NCBI GenBank assembly: GCA_017515425.1
Contig: JAFWFU010000007.1
Coordinates: forward strand, 89,800 to 153,799
Reading direction: 5' to 3'
Length of the DNA: 64,000 bases
Source: Mogibacterium sp.
GTDB taxonomy: Bacteria; Bacillota; Clostridia; Peptostreptococcales; Anaerovoracaceae
The position numbers and the translations under genes were made by a program. The notes under the pieces were generated by a model. It was not told the DNA's origin. It made no database searches and was given only the letters and a program-made list of their open reading frames with translations. Below are positions 33,313-41,472 of this stretch, piece after piece (position 1 is the stretch's first letter; every line of letters starts with the position of its first letter).

Positions 33313-33341
33313 TTTAATTTGCTAATTCAATGTGTTATTAT
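33313..33341 (+). promoter_or_regulatory. Candidate promoter of the DUF2335 pair
   Basis: TTTAAT (33313-33318), 17-bp spacer, TATTAT (33336-33341) with a TGT extension. It lies about 30 bp before the ATG at 33374. Confidence 0.5.
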
Positions 33342-33373
33342 AGATTGCAGATAGGAGAGGAGGAGCACAAATC

Positions 33374-33634
33374 ATGGTTAAATATAGCCAAGATTTTATA
33401 AAAGGAATAGGTAAATCCATTGATTTAAGAGGACGAGTGCGAGTGCGCATACTTGTTAATGCTGGCCCGAAAGCGGATGCTGAGGCCATGAGAGGAGATT
33501 GGAGAAATGTCGGAATTGACATCCAAAACGGAATCCAGAAATATGGAGATGATAGAAGACGAATCTATGTTGCCCGAAATAATAGAGCCGTCAGATCCGC
33601 CAGAGGTAGTTCAAGTCGAAGATATTCCAAGTAG
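33374..33634 (+). CDS. Small basic protein overlapping the DUF2335 gene
   Basis: An 86-codon frame with a strong ribosome site (AGGAGAGGAGGAG, about eight bases before the ATG). The sequence VKYSQDFIKGIGKSIDLRGR ... GPKADAEAMRGDWRNVGIDIQ looks like a real protein for about 55 residues, then becomes Arg/Ser-rich where it overlaps the next gene by 128 bp in another frame. Family unknown. It is probably translated with the DUF2335 gene. Confidence 0.55.
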   Translation: MVKYSQDFIKGIGKSIDLRGRVRVRILVNAGPKADAEAMRGDWRNVGIDIQNGIQKYGDDRRRIYVARNNRAVRSARGSSSRRYSK

Positions 33635-34076
33635 GATACTCGCCATTGAACGCCGAATAGAATCTTATTCAGGACCCTTGCCGCAACCAAAACATCTGCG
33701 GCAATATGAGAATGTTGTTCCTGGAGCAGCTAACAGGATTCTGGAAATGGCTGAAAGCGAGGCGTCTCACAGGCACTCTTTCGAAAAGGAGATGTTAAGA
33801 ATTGAATCCCGAGACAGCTTGCTGGGAATATTCTTCGCTACAATTCTTTGTGCGGGAACAATTATAGCAGGTGTTACGATTGCTATTAATGTTCCAAGTC
33901 TTGCTGGCACCATCGTTGGCGGCCTAGTGGGCACATCCGGCCTTGTAAGTGTATTTGGTGTTATGATTCGAACCACAAGAACTTCGTGGCAAATTCAAAA
34001 TAAAAAGCCACCTTCAAGTTCTGCGGATAGCGAAACAGCAATCGGCGAGAACGAAGAGAATTCGCAACTGAAATAG
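33507..34076 (+). CDS. DUF2335 family membrane protein
   Basis: A 189-residue protein. The conserved DUF2335 block YSGPLPQPKHLRQYENVVPGA and RILEMAESEASHRH is at about residues 53-90. Two adjacent membrane segments follow (LGIFFATILCAGTIIAGVTI and LAGTIVGGLVGTSGLVSVFG), then a polar tail. AGGAG lies nine bases before the ATG. The family is widespread in mobile and accessory DNA and of unknown role. A terminator follows directly. Confidence 0.8.
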   Translation: MSELTSKTESRNMEMIEDESMLPEIIEPSDPPEVVQVEDIPSRILAIERRIESYSGPLPQPKHLRQYENVVPGAANRILEMAESEASHRHSFEKEMLRIESRDSLLGIFFATILCAGTIIAGVTIAINVPSLAGTIVGGLVGTSGLVSVFGVMIRTTRTSWQIQNKKPPSSSADSETAIGENEENSQLK

Positions 34077-34089
34077 GCGTATAGTATGA

Positions 34090-34130
34090 GCACTCACCCT
34101 TCTTTAAGAGATGGGTGAGTGCATTTGTTT
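34090..34130 (+). terminator. Terminator after the DUF2335 gene
   Basis: GCACTCACCC (34090-34099) pairs perfectly with GGGTGAGTGC (34113-34122), followed by ATTTGTTTG. Confidence 0.8.
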
Positions 34131-34334
34131 GCTGTTATTATGGCACGTATATATTAATGGTAAACACTAAAAAATATAAAACTGAACCTTAAGGGAATAA
34201 TAGCAATCATAAATTAATTCTCATCATTTTCACATAATCATTAATGAAGCGTGGTAAAATTCTAATGATAAATATGTATATAATGCCGAAGAAGCACAGA
34301 GGGTCGCAGGCGAGTAGCTGAAAGGGCGATATAC

Positions 34335-35312
34335 TGGATTTGATCTGACCCTCGAAGAACTTCAAGAGGATCGACAGGATCATAACGCCTGCCATCCTTA
34401 AAGGCCATTTTCCGTACCATGTGGTGCAGAGCAATCAAGAGAGCCTTTCGGTAAGCGTATCTACTGTTTACAGGCTGATCGATGCAGGTGCTATCGGAGC
34501 CAAGAACATAGACCTCAAGGAGAAGGTCAAAAGGAGGCGAGAAACTCGCAGCGTCAGAGAATACACGTTGCCAGAGTCGCAGAGCTTAAACTTGGTCGTT
34601 TATATAACGATTTTCTCCATTATATTGAGGAGCACGATGTATATATCCTCAGATGGATTGCCTTGAATCTATCAGAGGAGAGTCCTGTGCGATACTCGTT
34701 CTTCACTGTCCGGATGTTAAGATGTAGCTCGGGTTCTACCTTGAGAGTAAGTATGCCTGGCATGTAGTCGGCGTGTTCGATCAGATATAAGAGATTATAG
34801 GCACGGAGCTTTTTCAGCTGATATTTCCGATCATACTTACGGATAGTGGAGTGGAGTTCGACGACATCATTGGCATGGAGAGATCCGTCTTTGATTCAAA
34901 TGTTCAGCGCACGTACATATTCTTTTGCGAACCGAACCGCTCGAACGAGAAAGGTGCTTGCGAAAATAACCACAGAAGAGTTCGTGATATTTTCCCTAAG
35001 CGCTCTCCCCTGTCGGGATACACGCAAGAAGAAGTCACTCTTGCCTTTAATAACATAAACAGCTACAGAAGGAATTCCCAGTTTAGAAAGTTTCCTTATG
35101 AACTCGCTATGCAGGTATCCCCCGCAGAGTTCTTTGAACTTCTCGGGCTTTATCAGATAAAAGATACTGAGGAGGAACTGACGCCGAAGCTCATTAAGAC
35201 CCACAGGAAAGGTTTGGTGCAGGAGGCTGCGCCCGAAAAGAACCGGTCTAAACTTGAGATTGAAGTGCCGGAAGAGGCTCATGCTCAACTAAGATTCGTT
35301 AGTCAAGACTAA
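34335..35312 (+). pseudogene. Decayed IS30-family transposase
   Basis: Fragments of an IS30 transposase in order. LTLEELQ then IDRIITPAILKG need a frameshift near 34368. LSVSVSTVYRLIDAGAIGAKNIDLKEKV and LGRLYNDFLHYIEEHD follow. FDQI-stop-EIIGTELFQLIFPIILTDSGVEFDD contains the second catalytic Asp, with a TAA replacing a likely Tyr codon. The end is FCEPNRSNEKGACENNHRRVRD (catalytic Glu) and TQEEVTLAFNNINSYRRNSQF. The first catalytic Asp region is lost in scrambled frame. It is not functional. The right inverted repeat begins near its last codon. Confidence 0.85.
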
Positions 35313-35322
35313 AGCAACAACT
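35308..35322. repeat. Right inverted repeat of the IS30-like island
   Basis: ACTAAAGCAACAACT, exact reverse complement of 31914-31928. Confidence 0.8.
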
Positions 35323-35429
35323 GTTGCATTTGCTTCGAAGAATCTGCTTATGGCTCTAAAGAGCTTTTTGTCGTTGGCGCGGCAAGATGGCACACGCTAA
35401 AGCCCTTGCAAATACAGCGTTTTACAGTT

Positions 35430-35476
35430 GCGAAAAAAGACGGAAACCGTTGAAACCATCGGAATCCGCCTTCTTT
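35430..35476 (-). terminator. Terminator of the GNAT gene
   Basis: On the minus strand GGATTCCGATG-GTTT-CAACGGTTTCC forms an imperfect hairpin followed by GTCTTTTTTC. It lies about 50 bp after the GNAT stop codon. Confidence 0.6.
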
Positions 35477-35510
35477 TTATTAGGTGCTGCTATTGTCCTG
35501 ATTATTCAGC

Positions 35511-35524
35511 TTGTCAGATAGGAC
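35511..35524. repeat. 14-bp direct repeat, right copy
   Basis: TTGTCAGATAGGAC, identical to 31846-31859, lying directly after the GNAT stop codon. Confidence 0.75.
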
Positions 35525-35525
35525 T

Positions 35526-36095
35526 TTATCCTCTGTCGGTGCGAATTCCCATTAGGAAGTAGTGATTGTCGCCAAAATCAAATGTTCCGATAGTTTCCAT
35601 ATGCGCCTTATTGGTGTGAGCGTTCTCAGATCTCTTGTTTATCTGGTTGACGAAGGTCAGCATAATCGGGAATCTATCGCTGAACTGCCTCAGGCTTGCG
35701 AAGAAGAGCTTTTCGAAAGCGCCCGTCCCTCGAATAGACTTGTCCACGCACATAGGCCCATATTGATAGGTCTCGCCCAGCACAAGCTTCTTCCCTTCGA
35801 ATTCATAGTTCGGGATTATGTCAATCATATGTTGGAAAAGCGGCCATACCGACCAGAATTCCCACGGCGCGGCAAAGCAAAATCCGAGAACCCTGTCATG
35901 CCCGTCATCAAACTGCTCTGCTATAATCGTCACGCCCTTCTCCTTTTCTATGAGCTCCGCGAGCTGTTCATCCGTTATGGCAGTAGTGACAAATCCATCC
36001 GGGCGGTCCTCGTCCGAGATTGTATCTCTGTGGTACTTCCTCAGAAGCGCCTTAATGCCGTCCATATCCTCAAGCCGCGCAAGTCTTACTTCCAT
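35526..36095 (-). CDS. GNAT-family N-acetyltransferase
   Basis: A 189-residue acetyltransferase of unknown substrate. MEVRLARLEDMDGIKALLRKYH is the usual first strand-helix, and YQYGPMCVDKSIRGTGAFEKLF contains the acetyl-CoA loop (RGTGAFEKL, a variant of the Q/RxxGxG/A motif). AGGAGAGG lies six bases before the ATG. It is the first chromosomal gene to the right of the mobile island. Confidence 0.8.
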   Translation of the reverse strand: MEVRLARLEDMDGIKALLRKYHRDTISDEDRPDGFVTTAITDEQLAELIEKEKGVTIIAEQFDDGHDRVLGFCFAAPWEFWSVWPLFQHMIDIIPNYEFEGKKLVLGETYQYGPMCVDKSIRGTGAFEKLFFASLRQFSDRFPIMLTFVNQINKRSENAHTNKAHMETIGTFDFGDNHYFLMGIRTDRG

Positions 36096-36220
36096 TATAA
36101 ACCTCTCCTATCCTCAAAGTCTGCCCTTTCCAGCTTAGTCTCCGGTTTCTGACAGCTGATCTCTGGGCTCTTCACACACCTTCTCTTTCTTTGTCCCTTT
36201 CCCTCTCACCACTGCACGCG

Positions 36221-36799
36221 CTATTTCACTTCGACCTTTATTTCCGCATTAGGGTATGCCGCCTGCAAGAATTGCTTTATTTTCTCAACCGCTTTCCCGT
36301 CAGCCTGATTTAAAAAGTCGCTTTCCCTAATCATTTTTTCTTTTCCTTCTTTAGCGGTCTTTCTCACCTCATTCATATTGTCAGGAGTAACCGTATTAAA
36401 AATGCCGTTCTTAATGCTCAGTATCTTAATGCTGTCCTCGTCAATTTCATGGCTGATTAAATCGCTGCGAGGCAGTAAAACTGATATGCTGCTTCCGTCC
36501 GTCTCAACCTTCAAATTGTCAAGATTCGGACCCGCCTTAACAACGCCGCTGTATAGGAGCTGCATGGACTTGGAGGTGAACGGTATATCTCTTCCGAGGA
36601 GCTTCTTTGCTTCACCATCCCAATTCTCCTGCTCCGTATAACTCATCTCTAAAACCGCCAGCTCGGATATATCCTTGATATTCGCCTCAATCGTCGCCGC
36701 CGTATAGGTCTCTTTCTCCGTTAGAACATATCTGTCGACGCCTATCCCAACGCCAACACCAAGCGCAAACACTACGATAATAGTAATTAGCTGTTTCAT
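36221..36799 (-). CDS. DUF4230 membrane-anchored protein
   Basis: A 192-residue protein with one N-terminal membrane segment (LITIIVVFALGVGVGIGV) and an extracytoplasmic DUF4230-like domain (ISELAVLEMSYTEQENW, LYSGVVKAGPNLDNLKVE, ISVLLPRSDLISHEIDEDSI). Function unknown. GGAGGGAAAGAG precedes the ATG. Confidence 0.8.
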   Translation of the reverse strand: MKQLITIIVVFALGVGVGIGVDRYVLTEKETYTAATIEANIKDISELAVLEMSYTEQENWDGEAKKLLGRDIPFTSKSMQLLYSGVVKAGPNLDNLKVETDGSSISVLLPRSDLISHEIDEDSIKILSIKNGIFNTVTPDNMNEVRKTAKEGKEKMIRESDFLNQADGKAVEKIKQFLQAAYPNAEIKVEVK

Positions 36800-36861
36800 C
36801 TCTTTCCCTCCTTTTGTATTTCCTGTATTTCCGCGAAAAACGCCACCTGCCTCATTTCCGC

Positions 36862-37494
36862 CTACGCCCTATGCCCTGGATCCGGCAATATCCTCATAAA
36901 GAAACTGAGAAGCGGGCCCATGAAAAACGCCGTTATAATCGTCGCTATGCCAATCGAGCCTGTAATCTCATTCCAGCCCTGACCTGCATGTCTCAGCAGG
37001 ATAGCAGCGACAGTAACGCAGATGATGTCGCTAATAACCCTGCAATATTTGAAGCTGACCCTATTCTGTCTCTCGGATATATAAAGGGATATTGCATCGT
37101 ATGTGGAAACTCCGAGATTTGCATTGAAGTAAATGGCAGAGCCGAAACATATAAATACCAAACCTATGGCGAGCAATATGAGTCTCACAGCCATATTCAT
37201 CGGACTGAATATGCTCTCCACGATACTTTGCGAAAATTCGACTATATATCCGAAGATTGTCAGGTTGATGACTGTTGCCAGCCCAATCTTGCTCCTGTCA
37301 AAAATGAGCGAAATGCTTATCAGAATGGCGTTCACGATAACATATAGCGTGCCGAACCTAATCGGTATTACGGCGTCAATTCCACTCATTAGAGACTGAA
37401 ACGGATCGACTCCGAGCGCGACCGCTTTGAGTATCCCCACATTAACGCCATGTATGAGCACGCCAAGCACACTCATCATAATCCTCTGTCTCAT
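36862..37494 (-). CDS. YczE/YitT-like integral membrane protein
   Basis: A 210-residue protein with five to six membrane segments. GVNVGILKAVALGVDPFQSL and FGSAIYFNANLGVSTYDAIS resemble the YczE family of unknown function. I chose the ATG at 37494 because GGAAG is eight bases upstream; the frame is open a further 78 codons upstream (to 37728), but that part is basic, non-hydrophobic and lacks a better ribosome site. Confidence 0.75.
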   Translation of the reverse strand: MRQRIMMSVLGVLIHGVNVGILKAVALGVDPFQSLMSGIDAVIPIRFGTLYVIVNAILISISLIFDRSKIGLATVINLTIFGYIVEFSQSIVESIFSPMNMAVRLILLAIGLVFICFGSAIYFNANLGVSTYDAISLYISERQNRVSFKYCRVISDIICVTVAAILLRHAGQGWNEITGSIGIATIITAFFMGPLLSFFMRILPDPGHRA

Positions 37495-37741
37495 ATTTTT
37501 ATCTTCCAACATCTTAATAATTCTCTTGTCTTGTGTAGTAATGCAGCCCCGTTGCGATTTCGAAACTGTTTTTTTGCTATCAGAAAATCCTACTGATATT
37601 TTCTTCGCGTAAATCATGCGCTTCCTTATCGTCAGCCGCATATCCCTTCTCAAGCTCTTTTGAAGGCATTGATTTCCGTCGGCAAGCTCCTTCAATAACG
37701 TCGCAACTCGCCTGCGACTATGCCGCAATACTACTCTTCCT

Positions 37742-39244
37742 CTAATATTTCAAAAGGCCTATCAGCCTATCTGCCGCTTGGGTGCTGACATTGGTGGCGA
37801 CTGCCACGCCATTTTTAGCGAAATATCCGATTACTATATGCGCCGCTCCTCTGCGTCTCTTTAGCGCGGACGCCATATCCCTAACGCTCTCTATGCTATC
37901 TGTCTTAAGACATGTCGTTGTCTTGCTGAAGCCGCCGGAGCATACCCGCACATTCTCGGCATTGCTTGAAATCGAAGTGGTGTAAAACTGCATGGTTATA
38001 TTGGCAAGTCCAAAGAGCATTATAGCCGCCGCCAGCAGGTAAAATGCTGCGTCCACTTCCACACCTGCAATCACCGCTGCCGTTGCGAGCAAAATGCAAA
38101 AGACGAATATCGGTCTGAGGAGGAAATAATACGCAAAGCGTGGCTCCGGCTTTACAGCCTCGCTCCTCTCTGAAAGCTCCGGTATGAATGACGCCATGAC
38201 ATCATCAAGCTCCGAAAGCCTGACGAGCGGTATCATCATGGGCTCTTCCTGACTCACATCACTGTCTCCCCAGCCATATCCGACCGCGATACATTTAAGC
38301 ATACCGACCTTAAACAACCTCATCAAAAGGGTTTGTTCATATCTGAATCCGACGATTTTAGCCTTGTCGAATTTATAGCTTTTCTTGGTGATTATCCCGT
38401 AGTCAATATGCAGCTCTCCGCCGAGATCCGTGACCTTAAATCCGCAATACCTGACAAGAGATGTGATTGCCCCGGCAACTATGCTGAATGCGAAGATATA
38501 CATCAGCCAGAGGAATATACCAATGATAAACGTCAGCCATACAATATGAGAATCAAAGACCCCAAACTCTTCGCCTGCACTTTCCATGACTCTGTCTAAA
38601 AACTCTCCGAACGCCTCCTCGAACACCTCGCCGAAAAATCCTATTGCGACTAACAAGGCTCCGAATATTTTAAGTACACTCGCCCACTTGGAGCAGAACG
38701 CCCCGTAGAGCATGAGGTTCAAAACCCCAGCCTCTATAGTATTCCCTTGCGCGTGATTTTGCACCTCTGTCGAGCCTTGCTCTTTCGAGCAATCCGCCTC
38801 CGCCTGACCTTCCTCCTGCGTAAGAATGCTCCTTAGCCTGAGCGCCTTATCCACGGGCAGCGTGATATTTATCTCCTGACTCTCGGATATATTGGACGAA
38901 TTATTTATTATCATTCTATAGGCGCCGGTGAGCTGATGAAAAATATTTTGTGTGAGATTTATCGTCGTAATTCCAGGTATCGGAATCTCCCTCCTGCTCT
39001 TTCTAAGCCAGCCGCTTTGCACCACCAGCATATCGTTTCCCACACTTATGATAGTGAAATAATAAGCGATAAGCTTAAAAAGAGGCGTGAGCAGAACAAT
39101 CGCGAGCACAGCAATATCCGCGATCTCCCCAGAGTCCCCACGAGTTGCCAATGAAATAATCAGTGCCAGAATAAGCAGCCCGGATTCCTTTATGAAGTTC
39201 TCAAATAGGAACGATAAATGCTGTCTTGTAGGTTCGAACTTCAT
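37742..39244 (-). CDS. PH-domain membrane protein, YdbT-like
   Basis: A 500-residue membrane protein with several bacterial PH (bPH2) domains between membrane helices. The first has VGNDMLVVQSGWLRKSRREIPIPGITTINLTQNIFHQLTGAY, the second IDYGIITKKSYKFDKAKIVGFRYEQTLLMRLF, and a third is near the end. A low-complexity stretch (EEGQAEADCSKEQGSTEVQN, about residues 143-170) may be an insertion. GAGG precedes the ATG by ten bases. It follows the YdbS-like gene by five bases, as in B. subtilis ydbST, which is linked to envelope stress defence. Confidence 0.85.
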   Translation of the reverse strand: MKFEPTRQHLSFLFENFIKESGLLILALIISLATRGDSGEIADIAVLAIVLLTPLFKLIAYYFTIISVGNDMLVVQSGWLRKSRREIPIPGITTINLTQNIFHQLTGAYRMIINNSSNISESQEINITLPVDKALRLRSILTQEEGQAEADCSKEQGSTEVQNHAQGNTIEAGVLNLMLYGAFCSKWASVLKIFGALLVAIGFFGEVFEEAFGEFLDRVMESAGEEFGVFDSHIVWLTFIIGIFLWLMYIFAFSIVAGAITSLVRYCGFKVTDLGGELHIDYGIITKKSYKFDKAKIVGFRYEQTLLMRLFKVGMLKCIAVGYGWGDSDVSQEEPMMIPLVRLSELDDVMASFIPELSERSEAVKPEPRFAYYFLLRPIFVFCILLATAAVIAGVEVDAAFYLLAAAIMLFGLANITMQFYTTSISSNAENVRVCSGGFSKTTTCLKTDSIESVRDMASALKRRRGAAHIVIGYFAKNGVAVATNVSTQAADRLIGLLKY

Positions 39245-39249
39245 TATGA

Positions 39250-39762
39250 TTAAGCCTCGCTTTTATCCTTTGCTTCGTTTGCGGCAATCCTCTCGCGCAG
39301 TCTCGCGTTGAGCTTCTCGCTAATGTCCTCCGCCGTCTCCCTATTCAGTCCGACTATGTCGAATGTGCCGCTTGCCAGAGCCAGCTCTACGCTGTAAAGC
39401 CCGAACAGGCGCTGGATTGGTCCCTGCTCCGTCGTGACATTTTGAATCCTGATAATCGGAATTGTGGATTTTTCGATAAAGAATATGCCATGCTTGATTA
39501 CGACTCTATCGTCTGCTATCGCGTATTCCCATTGCTTGTACTCAATAGCCGGCAATATGATTACGCTCAAAATCTGCGCCAATAAAAACAGAGCGAAAGC
39601 TATGGTCGCCAAAGTGCGAGCCATAGTGCCCTCTTCGAAAAATTCAAATCTGCACATAATAAACGCCGCCGCACCGAGAACTCCAATCGTTATGAGCAAG
39701 CCTATGCTCTGCTTTATTCTCCAATATGTCAGCGCCGCTCTTTCCGGTTTTTTATAATCCAT
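39250..39762 (-). CDS. PH-domain membrane protein, YdbS-like
   Basis: A 170-residue protein with two membrane segments (about 18-36 and 50-72) and one bPH2 domain with ADDRVVIKHGIFFIEKSTIPIIRIQNVTTEQGPIQRLFGL. Partner of the next gene. GGAAGGACT precedes the ATG. Confidence 0.87.
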   Translation of the reverse strand: MDYKKPERAALTYWRIKQSIGLLITIGVLGAAAFIMCRFEFFEEGTMARTLATIAFALFLLAQILSVIILPAIEYKQWEYAIADDRVVIKHGIFFIEKSTIPIIRIQNVTTEQGPIQRLFGLYSVELALASGTFDIVGLNRETAEDISEKLNARLRERIAANEAKDKSEA

Positions 39763-39793
39763 AGTCCTTCCTTCATAAATCCTTCATAAGCCG

Positions 39794-39818
39794 AAAGGGG
39801 CTCGCCATTAAGCCCCCT
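39794..39818 (-). terminator. Terminator of lpdA
   Basis: On the minus strand GGGGCT (39811-39816) pairs with AGCCCC (39797-39802) across an 8-base loop, followed by TTTCGG. It lies about 65 bp after the lpdA stop. Confidence 0.6.
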
Positions 39819-39880
39819 TCCTTATAATCCCTTCCATGCACGACCTCGATAATATGCTGAACGGTCGTTGTCACAAACTA

Positions 39881-41257
39881 TCAAAGCCTTGCGGCTTCCA
39901 TGATAGACTCCACGAATGACGGGTGCGGGTGAATGATATTGCCGACTTCCTCGAGGGTCATTCCCTGTCCAATGGCAATCGCGAGTTCCCCGATTAAATC
40001 CGACGCCCTTCCGCAGAGCAAATGCGCACCAATCAGCACATGGTCGTCCGCCCTTGCCACCAGCTTGACAAATCCCCTGTCAAGCCCTGCGATTATCGTC
40101 TTGCCATTTGCAGACATCGGGTATTTCTTGCTTATAACCTCAATCCCCGCTTCCTTAGCCTCATCAGCCGTCATTCCGACAACGGCAATCTCGGGGTCTG
40201 TATATATGCAGCTCGGGACAGTGTCCATATTTATCGCCGCAGCCTCCCCCGTCATCATGGCTACCGCACTTCTGCCCTCTGCGGTAGCTGTATGAGCTAA
40301 TTGAACACCGCCAATGCAGTCGCCTATCGCATATATGCTCGGGCACGCGGTTTGATATTTGTCGTTGACAAGAATAAATCCCTTGCCGTCCATCATGCCC
40401 TCATATTTGCTCAGAAAATCGCCAGCGAATACTCCGGCGGTATTGGGTTTTCTGCCAACGCTCATCAGCACCTTATCCGCCGCAATCTGCACCTCTTCAT
40501 CTTTCTTATTTTTAAGCGTAACGACGAGTCCGTCTCCGTCCTTCTCAATTTTCTGAACGGGCGAACTCACATGCACATCGACGCCCTTCTTCTCCAGCGT
40601 CATCTTAATGCTGCGCCCAATCTCCTTGTCAATCGTCGGCAGCAGTCTGTCCATGCCCTCGATAAGCGTAACATGGTCTCCGAGATCCGCATATATCGTG
40701 GCAAACTCAATGCCGATTACTCCGCCGCCTATGATTACAAATTCCTTTATCTCCTCGCTGCCCATATTGATGAGATCCGTGCTGTCGATGACTCCCGGCA
40801 GATCCGCGCCCTGAATAGGCGGTATGAATGGATCCGAACCCGTCGCCACCATAATCCTCTCCGCAGTAAGAGTCCCGCCGTTTACTGACACCTCGTGCTC
40901 TCCAACGACGACAGCCTCGCCTTCCAACAAGTCAATCTTTTTCTTTGTCAAAAGCCCCAAAATGCCATTACGCAGAGTGTCAAGAACCTCGTCCTTTCTC
41001 TCCCCTATCCTCTTTCGGTTGGATTTGAGCCCGCTGACCTCAACGCCAATCTCCGCGCCGTGCGCAGCCTCTCTGTAAACGTCGGAAGAATGCATGAGAG
41101 CCTTCGTCGGTATGCAGCCGCGGTTCAGACATGTACCGCCCACCTTGTCCTTTTCGACAATGGCGACCTTCATTCCGGCTTCCTCAGCGTCGAAAGCAGC
41201 CTCGTAGCCGCCCGGACCCGCGCCGATTATAAGGAGATCGTATTTGTAATCACTCAT
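39881..41257 (-). CDS. lpdA: Dihydrolipoyl dehydrogenase
   Basis: A 458-residue FAD-dependent disulfide oxidoreductase that re-oxidises dihydrolipoamide in 2-oxoacid dehydrogenase or glycine cleavage complexes. GAGPGG (12-17) binds FAD. The redox pair is in GGTCLNRGCIPTKAL (Cys43, Cys48). GGGVIGIEFA binds NAD, and HPHPSFVES near the end supplies the catalytic His. GAGG lies upstream of the ATG. Its E1/E2 or glycine-cleavage partners are not in the window, but lipoate ligase is the next gene upstream. Confidence 0.96.
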   Translation of the reverse strand: MSDYKYDLLIIGAGPGGYEAAFDAEEAGMKVAIVEKDKVGGTCLNRGCIPTKALMHSSDVYREAAHGAEIGVEVSGLKSNRKRIGERKDEVLDTLRNGILGLLTKKKIDLLEGEAVVVGEHEVSVNGGTLTAERIMVATGSDPFIPPIQGADLPGVIDSTDLINMGSEEIKEFVIIGGGVIGIEFATIYADLGDHVTLIEGMDRLLPTIDKEIGRSIKMTLEKKGVDVHVSSPVQKIEKDGDGLVVTLKNKKDEEVQIAADKVLMSVGRKPNTAGVFAGDFLSKYEGMMDGKGFILVNDKYQTACPSIYAIGDCIGGVQLAHTATAEGRSAVAMMTGEAAAINMDTVPSCIYTDPEIAVVGMTADEAKEAGIEVISKKYPMSANGKTIIAGLDRGFVKLVARADDHVLIGAHLLCGRASDLIGELAIAIGQGMTLEEVGNIIHPHPSFVESIMEAARL

Positions 41258-41310
41258 TTCTTTACCTCGCTTTTATAACAATTCTTATAAAATGATAATA
41301 TTCTAAACGC

Positions 41311-41450
41311 TTTTGCTAATTATACGGTGCCGCCATGAAGATCCTAACTGCTAATTGTACGGTACCGCCATGAAGATCCTAACTACTAATTGTACGGTAC
41401 CGCTGCAAAGCTCCTGCCTGCTAATTACATGACCTTGCCACAACTGAAAA
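41311..41450. repeat. 35-bp tandem repeat carrying promoter-like boxes
   Basis: GCTAAT/ACTAAT units begin at 41315, 41350, 41385 and 41420, exactly 35 bp apart, with TTGTACGGTACCGCCATGAA in the middle copies. Read on the minus strand the middle copies contain TTAGGA and TACAAT boxes; the copy nearest lpdA has TATAAT. Confidence 0.85.
41319..41347 (-). promoter_or_regulatory. Candidate lpdA promoter within the repeat array
   Basis: On the minus strand TTAGGA (41342-41347), 17-bp spacer, TATAAT (41319-41324). An upstream repeat unit carries the variant TACAAT with the same -35. Confidence 0.55.
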
Positions 41451-41472
41451 CGCGCAAAAGTGTCGGTTTCCG

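Larger units (their letters stand above)
31914..35322. mobile_element. Accessory island bounded by IS30-like inverted repeats
   Basis: AGTTGTTGCTTTAGT (31914-31928) and its exact reverse complement (35308-35322) mark the ends; allowing one mismatch the match extends inward to 20 bp. Direct repeats TGTTGCATTWGCT lie outside. Inside are small unknown genes, a broken gene, a DUF2335 gene with an overlapping frame, and at the right end the decayed IS30 transposase whose ends these should be. No closer left end is found near the transposase. The genes run on the plus strand, against the surrounding genes. Either this is an enlarged element or a composite left after deletion. Confidence 0.65.

Noticed and set aside
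34421-34666. A separate small gene of 81 codons
   Set aside because: It is an in-frame fragment of the decayed IS30 transposase (STVYRLIDAGAIGAKNIDL).
37495-37728. A 78-residue N-terminal extension of the YczE-like protein
   Set aside because: Basic and not membrane-like, with no good ribosome site, whereas GGAAG precedes the ATG at 37494.
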